From Anaerocolumna chitinilytica (GTDB lineage Bacteria > Bacillota > Clostridia > Lachnospirales > Lachnospiraceae), in assembly GCF_014218355.1 (NCBI RefSeq), contig NZ_AP023368.1:2112001-2176000 (forward strand): 64,000 nt of DNA. Reading direction: 5' to 3'. Positions 8,719-17,563 of this stretch are shown here, piece after piece. Below the pieces are notes generated by a model that worked only from the letters and a program-made list of their open reading frames with translations, ran no database searches and was not told the origin of the DNA. The translations under genes were made by a program, and so were the position numbers. Numbering within the stretch: position 1 is the first letter of the stretch; each line of letters starts with the position of its first letter.

Positions 8719-8767
8719 ATACAGCTGCCATAATTGGTTCCTTAAAAACCAATTATGGCAGCTGTAT
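8719..8767. terminator. strong terminator, perfect 21-bp stem
   Basis: The arms 8719-8739 and 8747-8767 pair without mismatch around a 7-nt loop, and TTTTAT follows. It separates yaaA from the convergent glycosyltransferase gene. Confidence 0.88.
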
Positions 8768-8781
8768 TTTATAAAATAAGT

Positions 8782-10092
8782 TTAGATTGATGTAGTACTA
8801 TCGGTTTTAAAGATAAGTTCCTTTAACTGATTTTCATAGATCCACTTGGGGCTGTATCTTTTCCGTACTTTCATTTTGGCGGAAATCACACTGTTGTGCT
8901 CCATTGCTATTAAGATTCTTTTGCTATTCACTTCATAGTAAGCTTCTTCGCTGGGGTGATAACTTTCTTTGGTTGAAAAGCCAAAATTTTTGGCATCCCA
9001 TCTTAAAAAATATGCACCTAAGTCTTTTCCAAGCTCCTCCAGTGCGGGAACAGCTTCATTTAATACCAGAAAATTCCCCCTGCTGGCAGCTTCAAGCACG
9101 GTCAGTCCGAATGCTTCAGAATAGGAGGGGCAGAGATAGAGATTGGAGAGAGTGAATAAATCCAGAACTGCATGCCTTGGCAAGCCATCCGGATAACCAT
9201 AATCACTGGTGAAAATAATATCTTCCTCCTGTAAGCCGGCGGCAATTCCCTTCTCCTTAATCAGGCTTTTATATTTCAAAGCCTGAATATCTGCCGATGG
9301 GTACTCACAGAAAATTATTTTAACTTCATAAGTGCTGACACTTTTTAAAGCTCCGGCAAGCATAACTGCTTTTTCAAATTTTTTACCGGTTGTAAGTCTG
9401 CCGGGATATACAATTAGGATATCTGCATCCAGAAGTCCGGTTTTACCGGCAAGAATTTTTACTTCGTCACATATATTCTCCAGGATATCCAATGAGTTAT
9501 TAAGTACATGGCATCTTTCCAGTGGGACCCGGCATTGTCTGGATAGAGGCTTAAGCCCACAAAGAGCAGGGTAGACATAATCTGTATTGGGAAGTGGTGA
9601 GTACCTGGCTGAGTGAGGCCAGGGTACAGGCTTTCCTACTAGACTTTCATCGGGAATTGAGTTGGAGAATGCAATAAAACGCAGCTCTGGCAAACGCTCT
9701 GCTGCATACCGGACAGCTATATTATGAAGCAGATACAAGCCCTGAAATAAGATATCATAAAGAATACATACATCGAGGTCTTGTAAATTCTGAAGTAAAT
9801 CTTCCCCGACGGCCCTTGCTTCCTCCATAAAAGTACTGTGGATAGGTATTTTTGTTGAGTTATAATCTCTCCAAGTCAGCTGTTTCCCTTTATAATGGTT
9901 GCATACCTGCACCCATTCAATTCTGGGGTCTAAGTATATACCCCAGCGTTCTTCCTCCTTTAAATCCTCACTGACTAACAATCTGACGTCAACACCTTCT
10001 GCCAGCAGCATTCTAATATGGTCTGCTGCAATGGTTACGGGAGAGTATATGGCGGATAGGCTGTTAAACATGGTTAATATTCCTACTTTCAT
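8782..10092 (-). CDS. GT4-type glycosyltransferase (group 1)
   Basis: The 436-residue protein starts with the MKVGILTMF strand and ends with the group 1 donor-binding motif EAFGLTVLEAAS (the E-x7-E signature), preceded by LYLCPSYS. ADILIVYPGRLTTGKKFEKAV is the usual loop leading into the C-terminal Rossmann half. It should transfer a sugar from a nucleotide donor to an unknown acceptor in the cytosol. The longer frame starts at 10152, but ATG 10092 has AAGGGGA at good spacing and starts at the first beta strand. It is not embedded in a polysaccharide cluster. Confidence 0.8.
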   Translation of the reverse strand: MKVGILTMFNSLSAIYSPVTIAADHIRMLLAEGVDVRLLVSEDLKEEERWGIYLDPRIEWVQVCNHYKGKQLTWRDYNSTKIPIHSTFMEEARAVGEDLLQNLQDLDVCILYDILFQGLYLLHNIAVRYAAERLPELRFIAFSNSIPDESLVGKPVPWPHSARYSPLPNTDYVYPALCGLKPLSRQCRVPLERCHVLNNSLDILENICDEVKILAGKTGLLDADILIVYPGRLTTGKKFEKAVMLAGALKSVSTYEVKIIFCEYPSADIQALKYKSLIKEKGIAAGLQEEDIIFTSDYGYPDGLPRHAVLDLFTLSNLYLCPSYSEAFGLTVLEAASRGNFLVLNEAVPALEELGKDLGAYFLRWDAKNFGFSTKESYHPSEEAYYEVNSKRILIAMEHNSVISAKMKVRKRYSPKWIYENQLKELIFKTDSTTSI

Positions 10093-10190
10093 ACGATTCC
10101 CCTTTACTTTACTCCCTATAGGATATGCCAGGACTAGCCTGTTAGAAACCAAAACCGTATGAGAATGTATAATCTTTCAGGTGCTAATAC

Positions 10191-10219
10191 TTGTAAAGTT
10201 ATTAAAAAAAGGGTATGCT
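10191..10219 (+). promoter_or_regulatory. promoter of the PPOX-like gene
   Basis: TTGTAA (10191-10196) and TATGCT (10214-10219) are 17 bp apart. The hexamers lie about 30 bp upstream of the start codon at 10250. Confidence 0.5.
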
Positions 10220-10249
10220 TTCACTATAAAACAAATAGGAGACAAATAA

Positions 10250-10642
10250 ATGGAAAAAACTTATGAATTTCTTAAAAAATGCGGAACTTATTATATTGCA
10301 ACAATGGATGGGGACAAGCCCCGTGTAAGACCTTTTGGAACTGTGAATATATTTGAAGGGAAATTATACATTCAGACCGGTAAGGTAAAAAATGTATCAA
10401 AGCAAATGCATGCCAACCCTAAAATCGAAATCAGTGCATTTACGGAAGGAAAGTGGATTCGCCTGGAAGCTACCGCTGTGGTAGATGATAGAATCGAAGC
10501 ACATCAGAGTATGTTCGAGGAATATCCTTCTCTTTTAAACATGTACAAACCTGGTGACGGAAATACAGAAACCTGGTATCTAAAGGATGCAACCTCTAAG
10601 ATTATTTCCATTGGCGGAGAAGTTATTGTAGAGAACTTTTAG
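10250..10642 (+). CDS. pyridoxamine 5'-phosphate oxidase-like flavin-binding protein
   Basis: The 130-residue protein has the split-barrel pattern of the PPOX superfamily: GTYYIATMDGDKPRVRPFGTVNIFEGKLYIQTGKVKNVSKQ spans the first 60 residues, with the RPFG and TGKxKNVSKQM motifs used for FMN phosphate contact. The length fits small FMN- or F420-type reductases, including NimA-like proteins, rather than true PdxH. Its substrate is unknown. AGGAGA stands before the ATG. A NUDIX gene follows 34 bp later. Confidence 0.8.
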   Translation: MEKTYEFLKKCGTYYIATMDGDKPRVRPFGTVNIFEGKLYIQTGKVKNVSKQMHANPKIEISAFTEGKWIRLEATAVVDDRIEAHQSMFEEYPSLLNMYKPGDGNTETWYLKDATSKIISIGGEVIVENF

Positions 10643-10676
10643 TAACAGGAGTTACAAGACTGGGGGATTAGACAGA

Positions 10677-11183
10677 ATGTATTTCAAGCATATTCTTGGA
10701 ATTCAAGATATTGCAGATAGAAAGCTTACGTTAAGAAATACAGTAAGAGCGGTAATTCTCATAGAGGGTAAACTCTTAATGATTCAAACCAAAAGAGGAG
10801 ATTATAAGTTCCCCGGCGGGGGAATGAAACCGGAGGAAACTTACTACCAGGCTATTCTGCGGGAAGTAAAAGAAGAAACCGGTTATAGGGTAACAAAGGT
10901 CATAGAAAAGATTGGCGAGATTATAGAGAATTATGATGATTCCTATGAAGAAGGGGCAGTATTTTCCATGACCTCTGTTTTTTATCGCTGCGAAGCAAGC
11001 CTTGATAACTTTCAGCAGGAACTCGATGAATATGAGAAGGATTTGGAATTTCAGCCGGTTTTTATTAAGGCAGAGGAAGCCATTCTTTGCAATGAGGAGT
11101 TATTATCAAAGGATTTGGAGCATAAGATATCATTTCTGCCTAGGGAGATATCTGCCTTGAAAGAAATAATAAAATATATTTGA
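10677..11183 (+). CDS. NUDIX hydrolase
   Basis: The 168-residue protein carries the complete Nudix box G-x5-E-x7-REVKEETGY (about residues 43-65), which binds divalent metal and cleaves nucleoside diphosphate linkages. The strand RAVILIEGKLLMIQTKRGDYKFPGGG precedes it. The substrate is not evident; house-cleaning of oxidised or modified nucleotides is the usual role. It lies between the PPOX-like and dus genes on the same strand. Confidence 0.85.
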   Translation: MYFKHILGIQDIADRKLTLRNTVRAVILIEGKLLMIQTKRGDYKFPGGGMKPEETYYQAILREVKEETGYRVTKVIEKIGEIIENYDDSYEEGAVFSMTSVFYRCEASLDNFQQELDEYEKDLEFQPVFIKAEEAILCNEELLSKDLEHKISFLPREISALKEIIKYI

Positions 11184-11245
11184 AACCTTCTTCTTAATAA
11201 GCTATACTCTTTTCTAGATGTATACTAAAGGAGAAAACAACGTCG

Positions 11246-12205
11246 ATGAGATTTTATTTTGCCCCCTTAGAAGGGATTACCGGGTATATCTACCGCAATG
11301 CACATCATACCTGTTTTGGTAAGGTGGATAAATACTTTTCCCCTTTTATTACTACAAATCAGTCTGCTGCCTTTAAGAGCAGAGATATTAATGACATTCT
11401 TCCGGAGAATAATAAAGGGCAGATATTGGTTCCCCAGCTGCTTACGAATAACGCAAATGATTTTAACCGTGCCGCAGAGCGAATTAAACAGTTAGGGTAT
11501 GAAGAAATTAATTTAAATCTGGGCTGTCCTTCCGGTACGGTGGTAGCAAAACATAAAGGCTCCGGTTTCCTGGCACTTACAAAAGAGCTGGAGGAGTTCC
11601 TGGATGAAATCTTCGCAAATCCGGTTATGAAGATATCCATTAAGACAAGAATTGGGAAAGACCAGCCGGAGGAATTTAATAAACTGATAGAGATATATAA
11701 TAAATATCCCCTGGAGGAACTTATTATCCATCCCAGAGTACAGAAGGATTTCTATAAAAATAAACCCAATAAGGAAGTGTTTAAGAAAGCCTTGGAAGCC
11801 AGCAAAAATCCTCTTTGCTATAATGGGGATATCTTTACGCTGAAAGACTATCAGGAACTTATACAGGAATTTCCCCAAGTGGATAGGGTAATGCTTGGAA
11901 GAGGATTGTTATCTAATCCTGGATTGATTGAACTGATAACGGAGAACAAACCTTCTGATAAGATTAGGGTAAGAAAGTTTCATGATATGATTTATAACGA
12001 TTATCAAGATTTTCTTTCAGGAGAAAGAAATGTTCTGTTTAAGATGAAAGAAGTTTGGATATATCTGGCTGCTCTATTCACAGAACATGAGAAATATCTA
12101 AAGAAAATAAAGAAGTCTGAGCGGCTTAAGGATTATGAAGAAGCAGTAGAAAGACTGTTTGCAGAACAGGAAATTATAGTGAATGTTATAAAGAAAAATC
12201 CATAG
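11246..12205 (+). CDS. tRNA-dihydrouridine synthase (Dus)
   Basis: The 319-residue FMN-dependent TIM barrel starts RFYFAPLEGITGYIYR and contains NLNLGCPSGTVVAKHKGSG, where the Cys is the conserved proton donor, followed by SIKTRIG and LIIHPRVQ. A small helical C-terminal domain binds tRNA. It reduces specific uridines of tRNA to dihydrouridine with NADPH. AAAGGAG precedes the ATG. The sequence belongs to the short clostridial subgroup, so the exact tRNA position cannot be named. Confidence 0.88.
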   Translation: MRFYFAPLEGITGYIYRNAHHTCFGKVDKYFSPFITTNQSAAFKSRDINDILPENNKGQILVPQLLTNNANDFNRAAERIKQLGYEEINLNLGCPSGTVVAKHKGSGFLALTKELEEFLDEIFANPVMKISIKTRIGKDQPEEFNKLIEIYNKYPLEELIIHPRVQKDFYKNKPNKEVFKKALEASKNPLCYNGDIFTLKDYQELIQEFPQVDRVMLGRGLLSNPGLIELITENKPSDKIRVRKFHDMIYNDYQDFLSGERNVLFKMKEVWIYLAALFTEHEKYLKKIKKSERLKDYEEAVERLFAEQEIIVNVIKKNP

Positions 12206-12299
12206 ATAAGTTGATGTTTAGACTCTGATCACAAGCTTTGGTGTGAAGAGACAGTAGAATAGTGTTAATGACTCAAATAGCAGAAAGGAATTAGTGTTT

Positions 12300-12611
12300 A
12301 TGGCAAAACCAATCAGACATATGGTAATATTTAATTTAATACATCAAAAAGATTCCCAGGAAGAGTTAAAATTCCTAAAGGACGGACAAGAGTTATTAAC
12401 CTCCATACCGGTAGTAAAAGACTTTCAGGTATTACGCCAGATTAGCAGTAAGAATGATTATAATTTCGGATTTTCTATGATCTTTGAAACTTCAGAAGAT
12501 TATGCAGCCTATAATAACCATCCGGTTCATAAAGCTTTTGTTGCAAGCAGATGGGAAAAGGAAGTTACAAAATTTTTAGAAATTGATTTTGAAGATTTTA
12601 CAGAGAAGTAA
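12300..12611 (+). CDS. Dabb (stress-responsive A/B barrel) domain protein
   Basis: This 103-residue single-domain protein has the ferredoxin-like Dabb pattern: IRHMVIFNL at the start, a central KDFQVLRQISSKNDYNFGFSMIFE, and YNNHPVHKAFV near the end. The two conserved His residues in HMVIF and HPVH are typical. The function of this family is mostly unknown; dimeric barrels of this type bind small hydrophobic molecules. A GTG at 12294 is possible, but AAGGAA upstream fits ATG 12300 better. Confidence 0.82.
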   Translation: MAKPIRHMVIFNLIHQKDSQEELKFLKDGQELLTSIPVVKDFQVLRQISSKNDYNFGFSMIFETSEDYAAYNNHPVHKAFVASRWEKEVTKFLEIDFEDFTEK

Positions 12612-12613
12612 TT

Positions 12614-12699
12614 AAAAGCACACCAGGCAGTATACCAGAGCAGATAATGATTTTTTTATTGACTGCTTTATGGGTAAAGTGTCTGACTGGTGTGCTTTT
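12614..12699 (+). terminator. terminator after the Dabb gene
   Basis: Arms 12614-12626 and 12687-12699 (AAAAGCACACCAG / CTGGTGTGCTTTT) close a long loop and end in a T run. Confidence 0.7.
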
Positions 12700-12745
12700 T
12701 AAGATAAATTGCATATTCATCCTTGTAATATAATGGGATAAAACA

Positions 12746-12777
12746 AAAGAGACAGATGTTTATTTATCTGTCTCTTT
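12746..12777. terminator. second hairpin, terminator-like
   Basis: AAAGAGACAGAT pairs perfectly with ATCTGTCTCTTT around an 8-nt loop. The T-rich tail is better on the minus strand, where no gene is seen to end, so its role is uncertain. Confidence 0.5.
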
Positions 12778-12876
12778 CTAATTATATCATACCATAAAAT
12801 CAAGATTTTTTCAAGACTTGTAATAGATTGTAAACTGACCTATAATGAGGTACTTACTTTGAAGGAGATAGTTATT

Positions 12877-13419
12877 ATGGAGGACAATCTTTTTGAATTA
12901 ATGCAACAAAAGAAACAGGAAGAAGAAGTTCATGCATTAATGGCAGTGAATGCACGGACAGAGAAGTTCGGTCTCACGCTCTCTTATGAAGAAGCAAGGG
13001 AGTTGGTTATTAACCGCAATGAAAGTCTCAAAAGTACGAAAAGAGTTGAATTCGGAGACGGTATCTTAAATAAGCTCATTTACCAGTTTTGTGACTCACA
13101 GTATATCAATCAGGAGAATTACCTTCAAACATTAACAGATCTTCAGGAAATCTTCTATCAGTTTAAAAATGAAGCAGAGGATAATCTGACAGATGACGAA
13201 CTGATTACCTTTATGAAAGAACAGTTTGAAGATGTCTGTATGGGAGATCTGGAGTATCTGTCAGGTACCTGTTTGGAGAAATTTGCTGAAGCAATCAGAG
13301 CCGGTTACAGAGACTATATGGAAACTGGGGGCCATGGAGAATACAGCCAGTTTGATGATGTTACACGCTGGGATAAGGATTTGTATATGCAGGTTTTAAA
13401 GGAAATCTTTTGGGATTAG
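12877..13419 (+). CDS. uncharacterised protein, first of a pair (DUF6323-like)
   Basis: The 180-residue acidic, soluble protein has no signal peptide or membrane span. From memory it resembles the DUF6323 family of clostridial proteins, usually encoded beside the gene type that follows here; this was not checked. Visible features are an N-terminal amphipathic segment LFELMQQKKQEEEVHALMAVNART and a C-terminal GYRDYMETGG followed by a Trp-rich end. The frame could start at TTG 12859, but AGGAG fits ATG 12877. No function is assigned. Confidence 0.6.
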   Translation: MEDNLFELMQQKKQEEEVHALMAVNARTEKFGLTLSYEEARELVINRNESLKSTKRVEFGDGILNKLIYQFCDSQYINQENYLQTLTDLQEIFYQFKNEAEDNLTDDELITFMKEQFEDVCMGDLEYLSGTCLEKFAEAIRAGYRDYMETGGHGEYSQFDDVTRWDKDLYMQVLKEIFWD

Positions 13420-13461
13420 AGAACACCTAAAAATGGTTTAATATGAAAGAAAGAGGATACG

Positions 13462-14313
13462 ATGGAATACGAAATGGAAGAATTGCTGCCTCTTGTAGAA
13501 AGGCTCACCTTTAAATACACTTCCGGGGACAGCAGCTCGGTCACTTATGAAACAGCCAGAATGCTGATGGAAGCCATTATTTACTGCATCAGGGAATATG
13601 AGGAACAAGGAGAGGAACTTCTGTTAAGGACGAAGGAAAAAACTACTGCAGCTATGGCTTATCAGTTGGGCTATGAAGCGGTAATTGCGAAGGTTCATAA
13701 GACGAAGGAGTTATATCATGCTGCTTTGGAGGATTTTTCTGATTATGGCTGCCAGAATTTAAAAGAGACTTTTTTAGATGGTATACCGGCTTTTTTTGTA
13801 CAATATGACCCTAAATTTAAGCCTCAGGATCATATTCTGACCCTTGATTACCCTGTGATATGGAGTGTGTATGATTCCTGCGGTATAGATGCTATCTATA
13901 GGTATGTTCAGCATATCAAAATCGAAAATGATTTTCTACAAGCCTTCAAGGAGGCACAGGTAGAGGAACTATTAGATAGGGTTATACCTGATTACAGGAA
14001 ACTGTACTATGGAAATATAGCTTATGAGGTACTCTTAACGGTGGTTGGTTGTATCATAGTTCATAAGCCGGTGGGAAGACTTCTGCTAACCGAGAGTGAT
14101 TTGTCCGGTATAAAGCAATATTTTATAGAGGATAATGAGACTGCTGCTGAAAATAAGATAAATAGTTTACTCTCTGATATGTTTCAGAATGTATTCTGTG
14201 ATAAGGGCGATATGGAGGAATATTTTAAGATTCTTGGAAAGGATTTTGCAGTCAGAATAGTAAATGGCATCAGAAATGACTCCTTGCCAGCAGTGTTTTC
14301 AGTGACTTCATAA
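13462..14313 (+). CDS. uncharacterised protein, second of a pair (DUF6179-like)
   Basis: The 283-residue soluble protein begins with ELLPLVERLTFKYTSGDSSSVTYETA, a phrase I associate with DUF6179 proteins that accompany the DUF6323 family. It has no catalytic motif that I can recognise, no signal peptide and no membrane span. It starts 42 bp after the preceding gene with its own GAGG site and ends just before a clear terminator, so the two genes form a closed two-gene operon. Function unknown. Confidence 0.6.
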   Translation: MEYEMEELLPLVERLTFKYTSGDSSSVTYETARMLMEAIIYCIREYEEQGEELLLRTKEKTTAAMAYQLGYEAVIAKVHKTKELYHAALEDFSDYGCQNLKETFLDGIPAFFVQYDPKFKPQDHILTLDYPVIWSVYDSCGIDAIYRYVQHIKIENDFLQAFKEAQVEELLDRVIPDYRKLYYGNIAYEVLLTVVGCIIVHKPVGRLLLTESDLSGIKQYFIEDNETAAENKINSLLSDMFQNVFCDKGDMEEYFKILGKDFAVRIVNGIRNDSLPAVFSVTS

Positions 14314-14336
14314 TCGAAAATTAAGGCTTACCATTC

Positions 14337-14372
14337 AGGGATATGACTTTCGTCATATCCCTTTCTTTCTTT
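14337..14372 (+). terminator. terminator of the two-gene unknown operon
   Basis: AGGGATATGAC (14337-14347) pairs with GTCATATCCCT (14352-14362) around a TTTC loop, followed by TTCTTTCTTTT. Confidence 0.88.
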
Positions 14373-14440
14373 TCTCACTACCATAGCCATCATTTACATG
14401 CTAAGATATCTGCAGAGAGTGGAAGACGGGAGGATGCAGA

Positions 14441-15211
14441 ATGAGCGATATCGTTTTAAGGACTGATGGAATTACGAAGAAATATAATAACAGAGCAGTG
14501 GTAGATTATCTTACTTTGGAACTGCGAAGAGGGGAGATATTTGGGCTCCTTGGCCCTAACGGAGCGGGTAAGTCTACGACTATGAACATGATCTGCGGGC
14601 TGGTGAAGCCAAATGCAGGCAGTATTCACCTTTTTGAAAGAGATCTGAAAACAGAGGGAAAAAAAGCACTGTCGAAGATAGGTTATATTCCACAGGAACT
14701 GGCTATTCATGAGAATCTAAAGGCTTGGGAGAATGTTGAACTCTTCACCTCTCTTTATGGCATAAAAGGAGCACAACTAAAAAATGCGGTAGAGGATGCT
14801 TTAGAATTTGTGGGTCTGTCTGATAAAAGAAATGTTTTTGCAAAGAACTTTTCAGGAGGCATGAAGAGAAGACTTAACATTGCATGTGCTTTGGGGCATA
14901 AGCCGGAATTGCTGATATTTGATGAACCAACGGTAGGGATTGATCCCCAGTCCAGAAATTTTATTCTGGAAAAAATCAAAGAGGCAAACAGAGCCGGAAC
15001 CACTGTTATCTATACCAGCCACTATATGGAAGAGGTGGAAGCAGTATGTAAAAAAATCGCTATAATGGATAGTGGAAAAATCATTGCTACAGGTACCAAA
15101 GAGGAGCTTAGGCAGCTCGTGACGGCAGATGCAAATAATGAGCTTACTTTGGAAGAAGTATTCCTGACATTAACCGGTAAGAAATTACGGGATTATACAG
15201 AGGGGGTATAA
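14441..15211 (+). CDS. ABC transporter ATP-binding protein (ABC-2 type exporter)
   Basis: The 256-residue ATPase has Walker A GPNGAGKST (about residues 38-46), Q-loop YIPQELAIHE, signature NFSGGMKRR and Walker B LLIFDEPTVGID, then the H-loop YTSHYMEEVE. This is the DRA/NatA-like exporter subfamily. It would energise export by the two membrane subunits encoded directly downstream. GGGAGG lies before the ATG. The gene order ATPase, permease, permease, kinase, regulator resembles LnrLMN with LnrJK of Bacillus subtilis, which confer linearmycin resistance; that comparison is by architecture only. Confidence 0.9.
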   Translation: MSDIVLRTDGITKKYNNRAVVDYLTLELRRGEIFGLLGPNGAGKSTTMNMICGLVKPNAGSIHLFERDLKTEGKKALSKIGYIPQELAIHENLKAWENVELFTSLYGIKGAQLKNAVEDALEFVGLSDKRNVFAKNFSGGMKRRLNIACALGHKPELLIFDEPTVGIDPQSRNFILEKIKEANRAGTTVIYTSHYMEEVEAVCKKIAIMDSGKIIATGTKEELRQLVTADANNELTLEEVFLTLTGKKLRDYTEGV

Positions 15212-15214
15212 GAG

Positions 15215-16312
15215 ATGCCTTGGGCTTTGATAAAAAATAATTTTAAGCTGATGCTTCGGAATAAATGGGTTATTGTACTTATGATTGTTGGACCTATTGT
15301 AGTAATTGCGGCCTTATCCAGTGCCTTTAAAGAAATGATGAAGGGGTATGCTCCGGTCAGAGATTTTGTGGCAGGCTACTGCACCGAACCTGGAAGCAAT
15401 TGGGGAGAGAGTGTTCTGGCTATCAAAGAGGCTGCGAAGAACAATGGGATTGAATTAAGGGAGTTCAATCCTGAAGATACATCTGTTACTACGATGGTTG
15501 AGAAGATTTTCAGACAAAAGGATGCGGCTGTATTTGTAGAATTTAAACAAGGTTCCTATCACATCTATAAACAAAAGGGAGAGGAGACAGAAGCGGGCGT
15601 GTTGGAATATTTCCTCTATCAGGCAATCCATTCCTTGGGTCAGACAGAAAATAACAATGGAATTACCAGGGAAGTACAGATAAGAGTGTTTGATTTTCCG
15701 GCAGCTCCCAGACCGGATTCCAAAGATTATTATGGCATAATAGAAATAGTGTATTTTAGCTGGTGCAGTGTAATTATTATGTCTCCTGTATTTAGCAGTG
15801 AAAAGAAGAACAAGATCACACCAAGGCTAAAAGCCTCTCCTTTATCAAATATTTCATTGTTTATCGGGAAAGCGCTTCCTTGCATAGTATTTACGATGCT
15901 CCTTACCCTTATAAGTGCTCTGGTTTCAACAATACTGTTTGACATAAAGTGGGGGAGTCTTCCGGTTACGTTGCTGGTTATGGCTTTAAGTATTATAGCC
16001 TCATCCTTGTTTAGTATTTTTATATATAACCTCCTTCAAAATATGGCGGTAACGGTGGGAGTGATTTTTACACTGGTGTGGATTGCAGGATTTCTTGGCG
16101 GAAGCTTTGAGACCTATATGTTTTCCACAACTCCGGGGCACATCAAGGACTTGTCTCCGCTCTATTATATTAACAGAACATTAGTAGAGTATTCGACGGC
16201 AGGAAGCAGTGCTTACCTGTTAAGGTGCCTTATATACTTAGCAGTGATTAGTATTGTATCATTTATCTTTGGTTTGTTATTAGCTGACGGAAGGGGGAAA
16301 AAGAATCAATGA
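15215..16312 (+). CDS. ABC-2 type permease subunit 1
   Basis: The 365-residue membrane protein has one N-terminal span (WVIVLMIVGPIVVIAAL), a large extracytoplasmic region of roughly 150 residues, and five or six C-terminal spans, which is the ABC-2 permease layout. It begins 3 bp after the ATPase stop codon and ends with a 4-bp overlap with the next permease gene, so translation is probably coupled. It likely pairs with its neighbour to form the translocation path. Confidence 0.85.
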   Translation: MPWALIKNNFKLMLRNKWVIVLMIVGPIVVIAALSSAFKEMMKGYAPVRDFVAGYCTEPGSNWGESVLAIKEAAKNNGIELREFNPEDTSVTTMVEKIFRQKDAAVFVEFKQGSYHIYKQKGEETEAGVLEYFLYQAIHSLGQTENNNGITREVQIRVFDFPAAPRPDSKDYYGIIEIVYFSWCSVIIMSPVFSSEKKNKITPRLKASPLSNISLFIGKALPCIVFTMLLTLISALVSTILFDIKWGSLPVTLLVMALSIIASSLFSIFIYNLLQNMAVTVGVIFTLVWIAGFLGGSFETYMFSTTPGHIKDLSPLYYINRTLVEYSTAGSSAYLLRCLIYLAVISIVSFIFGLLLADGRGKKNQ

Positions 16313-17562
16313 ATGCACTATATACTCTTTTAGCAATGAATATTAAGTTATTACTTCGTAACAAAGGGTTTCTTTTCTTTCTCCTTATTGTTCCAATCTT
16401 CTCCGTTGTACTGTTAAATGTCCGTATGACAAATATTGCGACATCGAAGGAAAAGCAGCAGCAAATAATTGAACTTAAAAGTATGAAAGAAAAAGCAGCC
16501 TATGAGAGGGATTATAACCTAATGCCGGTACTGGTCTATGATAAATCCATGACGGAATTGTCGGAGTTGTTCTTAAACCAGCTTACAGAGTCAGGACTTT
16601 ATCAGATTTACCGTTTGAATGCCACTAATATGTCCGATACAGAGTTGCAAAGTAATATGAAATATCATCTGGATAAGGATGCAGTTGTATGTTTTTTATC
16701 TGTAGATAAGGATTTTGAGGAGAAGATTATGTCCGGAAAAATAGATGAAGGTTTATCCTTCTATCAAACCGGGCTGGATAAAAGGGAAGAACTCTTTGGT
16801 AAAACCTTAGAGCAGGTTTCTGTTATTTTTCTGAAGGCAAATGAAGGGAAAGGGAAGGAAGAATTATTAAAGCAATTAAAAGCTTATCAAAGGTCTCTTC
16901 CAAAAAAGCAGGTAACTTTGCTTGATACCAGTAATTCCAAGGCAATCACCAGAGATCAGGAAATAGCATTGTATTCTGTCAAGATTTCGATTTCTATTGT
17001 GACAATCGCTTTTCTTTATGCAGGTATATTTATTGCACAGACTGCCGTGGAGGAAAAAAATAATCTGGTATATACAAGGCTTCAACTTACCGGCACCGGA
17101 GAGCTTACTTATATTTTGGCCAAAATTATTGTAACCTTAATGACAGGCTTTTTCCAAACTGTTATAATGGGGATAGGAATAGCAGTGTTTGTAAAAACAG
17201 ATTTGGGAATCAGCATTTGGAATTACTTATTCTTAATTAGTCTTCTGGGATTAATATTCTGTAATTTGAGTCTGGTGACCGGAATACTCTTGAACAATGT
17301 TATGAGTGCCAGTTATCTGGCCTTTATGGTCTGGAGTGTAAGTTCCATGTTAGCAGGTCTGTATTTTCCTCTAGAGGATGCCGGAAAGGTACTAAAGAGT
17401 ATCTCCAACCTAATGCCTCAAAAGTGGACGGTTGTGGCGGCAGAAGGTATTATGGCAGGAAATTCTTCAGTATACATTATGATTTTATCTATCACAATGG
17501 CATACCTGCTGATTATATTGAGTACGGGGGCTGTGGGATTAAGACGAAGCAGGAATGAATAG
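16309..17562 (+). CDS. ABC-2 type permease subunit 2
   Basis: The 417-residue product repeats the layout of subunit 1: an N-terminal span (FLFFLLIVPIFSVVLLNV), a soluble loop of about 180 residues with several Lys/Glu-rich helices, and C-terminal spans including MSASYLAFMVWSVSSMLAGLYFPLEDAG, which resembles the conserved region before the last helix in LnrM/N- and YhfE-like permeases. It overlaps the upstream gene by 4 bp, and the kinase gene starts 1 bp after its stop. Confidence 0.85.
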   Translation: MNALYTLLAMNIKLLLRNKGFLFFLLIVPIFSVVLLNVRMTNIATSKEKQQQIIELKSMKEKAAYERDYNLMPVLVYDKSMTELSELFLNQLTESGLYQIYRLNATNMSDTELQSNMKYHLDKDAVVCFLSVDKDFEEKIMSGKIDEGLSFYQTGLDKREELFGKTLEQVSVIFLKANEGKGKEELLKQLKAYQRSLPKKQVTLLDTSNSKAITRDQEIALYSVKISISIVTIAFLYAGIFIAQTAVEEKNNLVYTRLQLTGTGELTYILAKIIVTLMTGFFQTVIMGIGIAVFVKTDLGISIWNYLFLISLLGLIFCNLSLVTGILLNNVMSASYLAFMVWSVSSMLAGLYFPLEDAGKVLKSISNLMPQKWTVVAAEGIMAGNSSVYIMILSITMAYLLIILSTGAVGLRRSRNE

Positions 17563-17563
17563 A

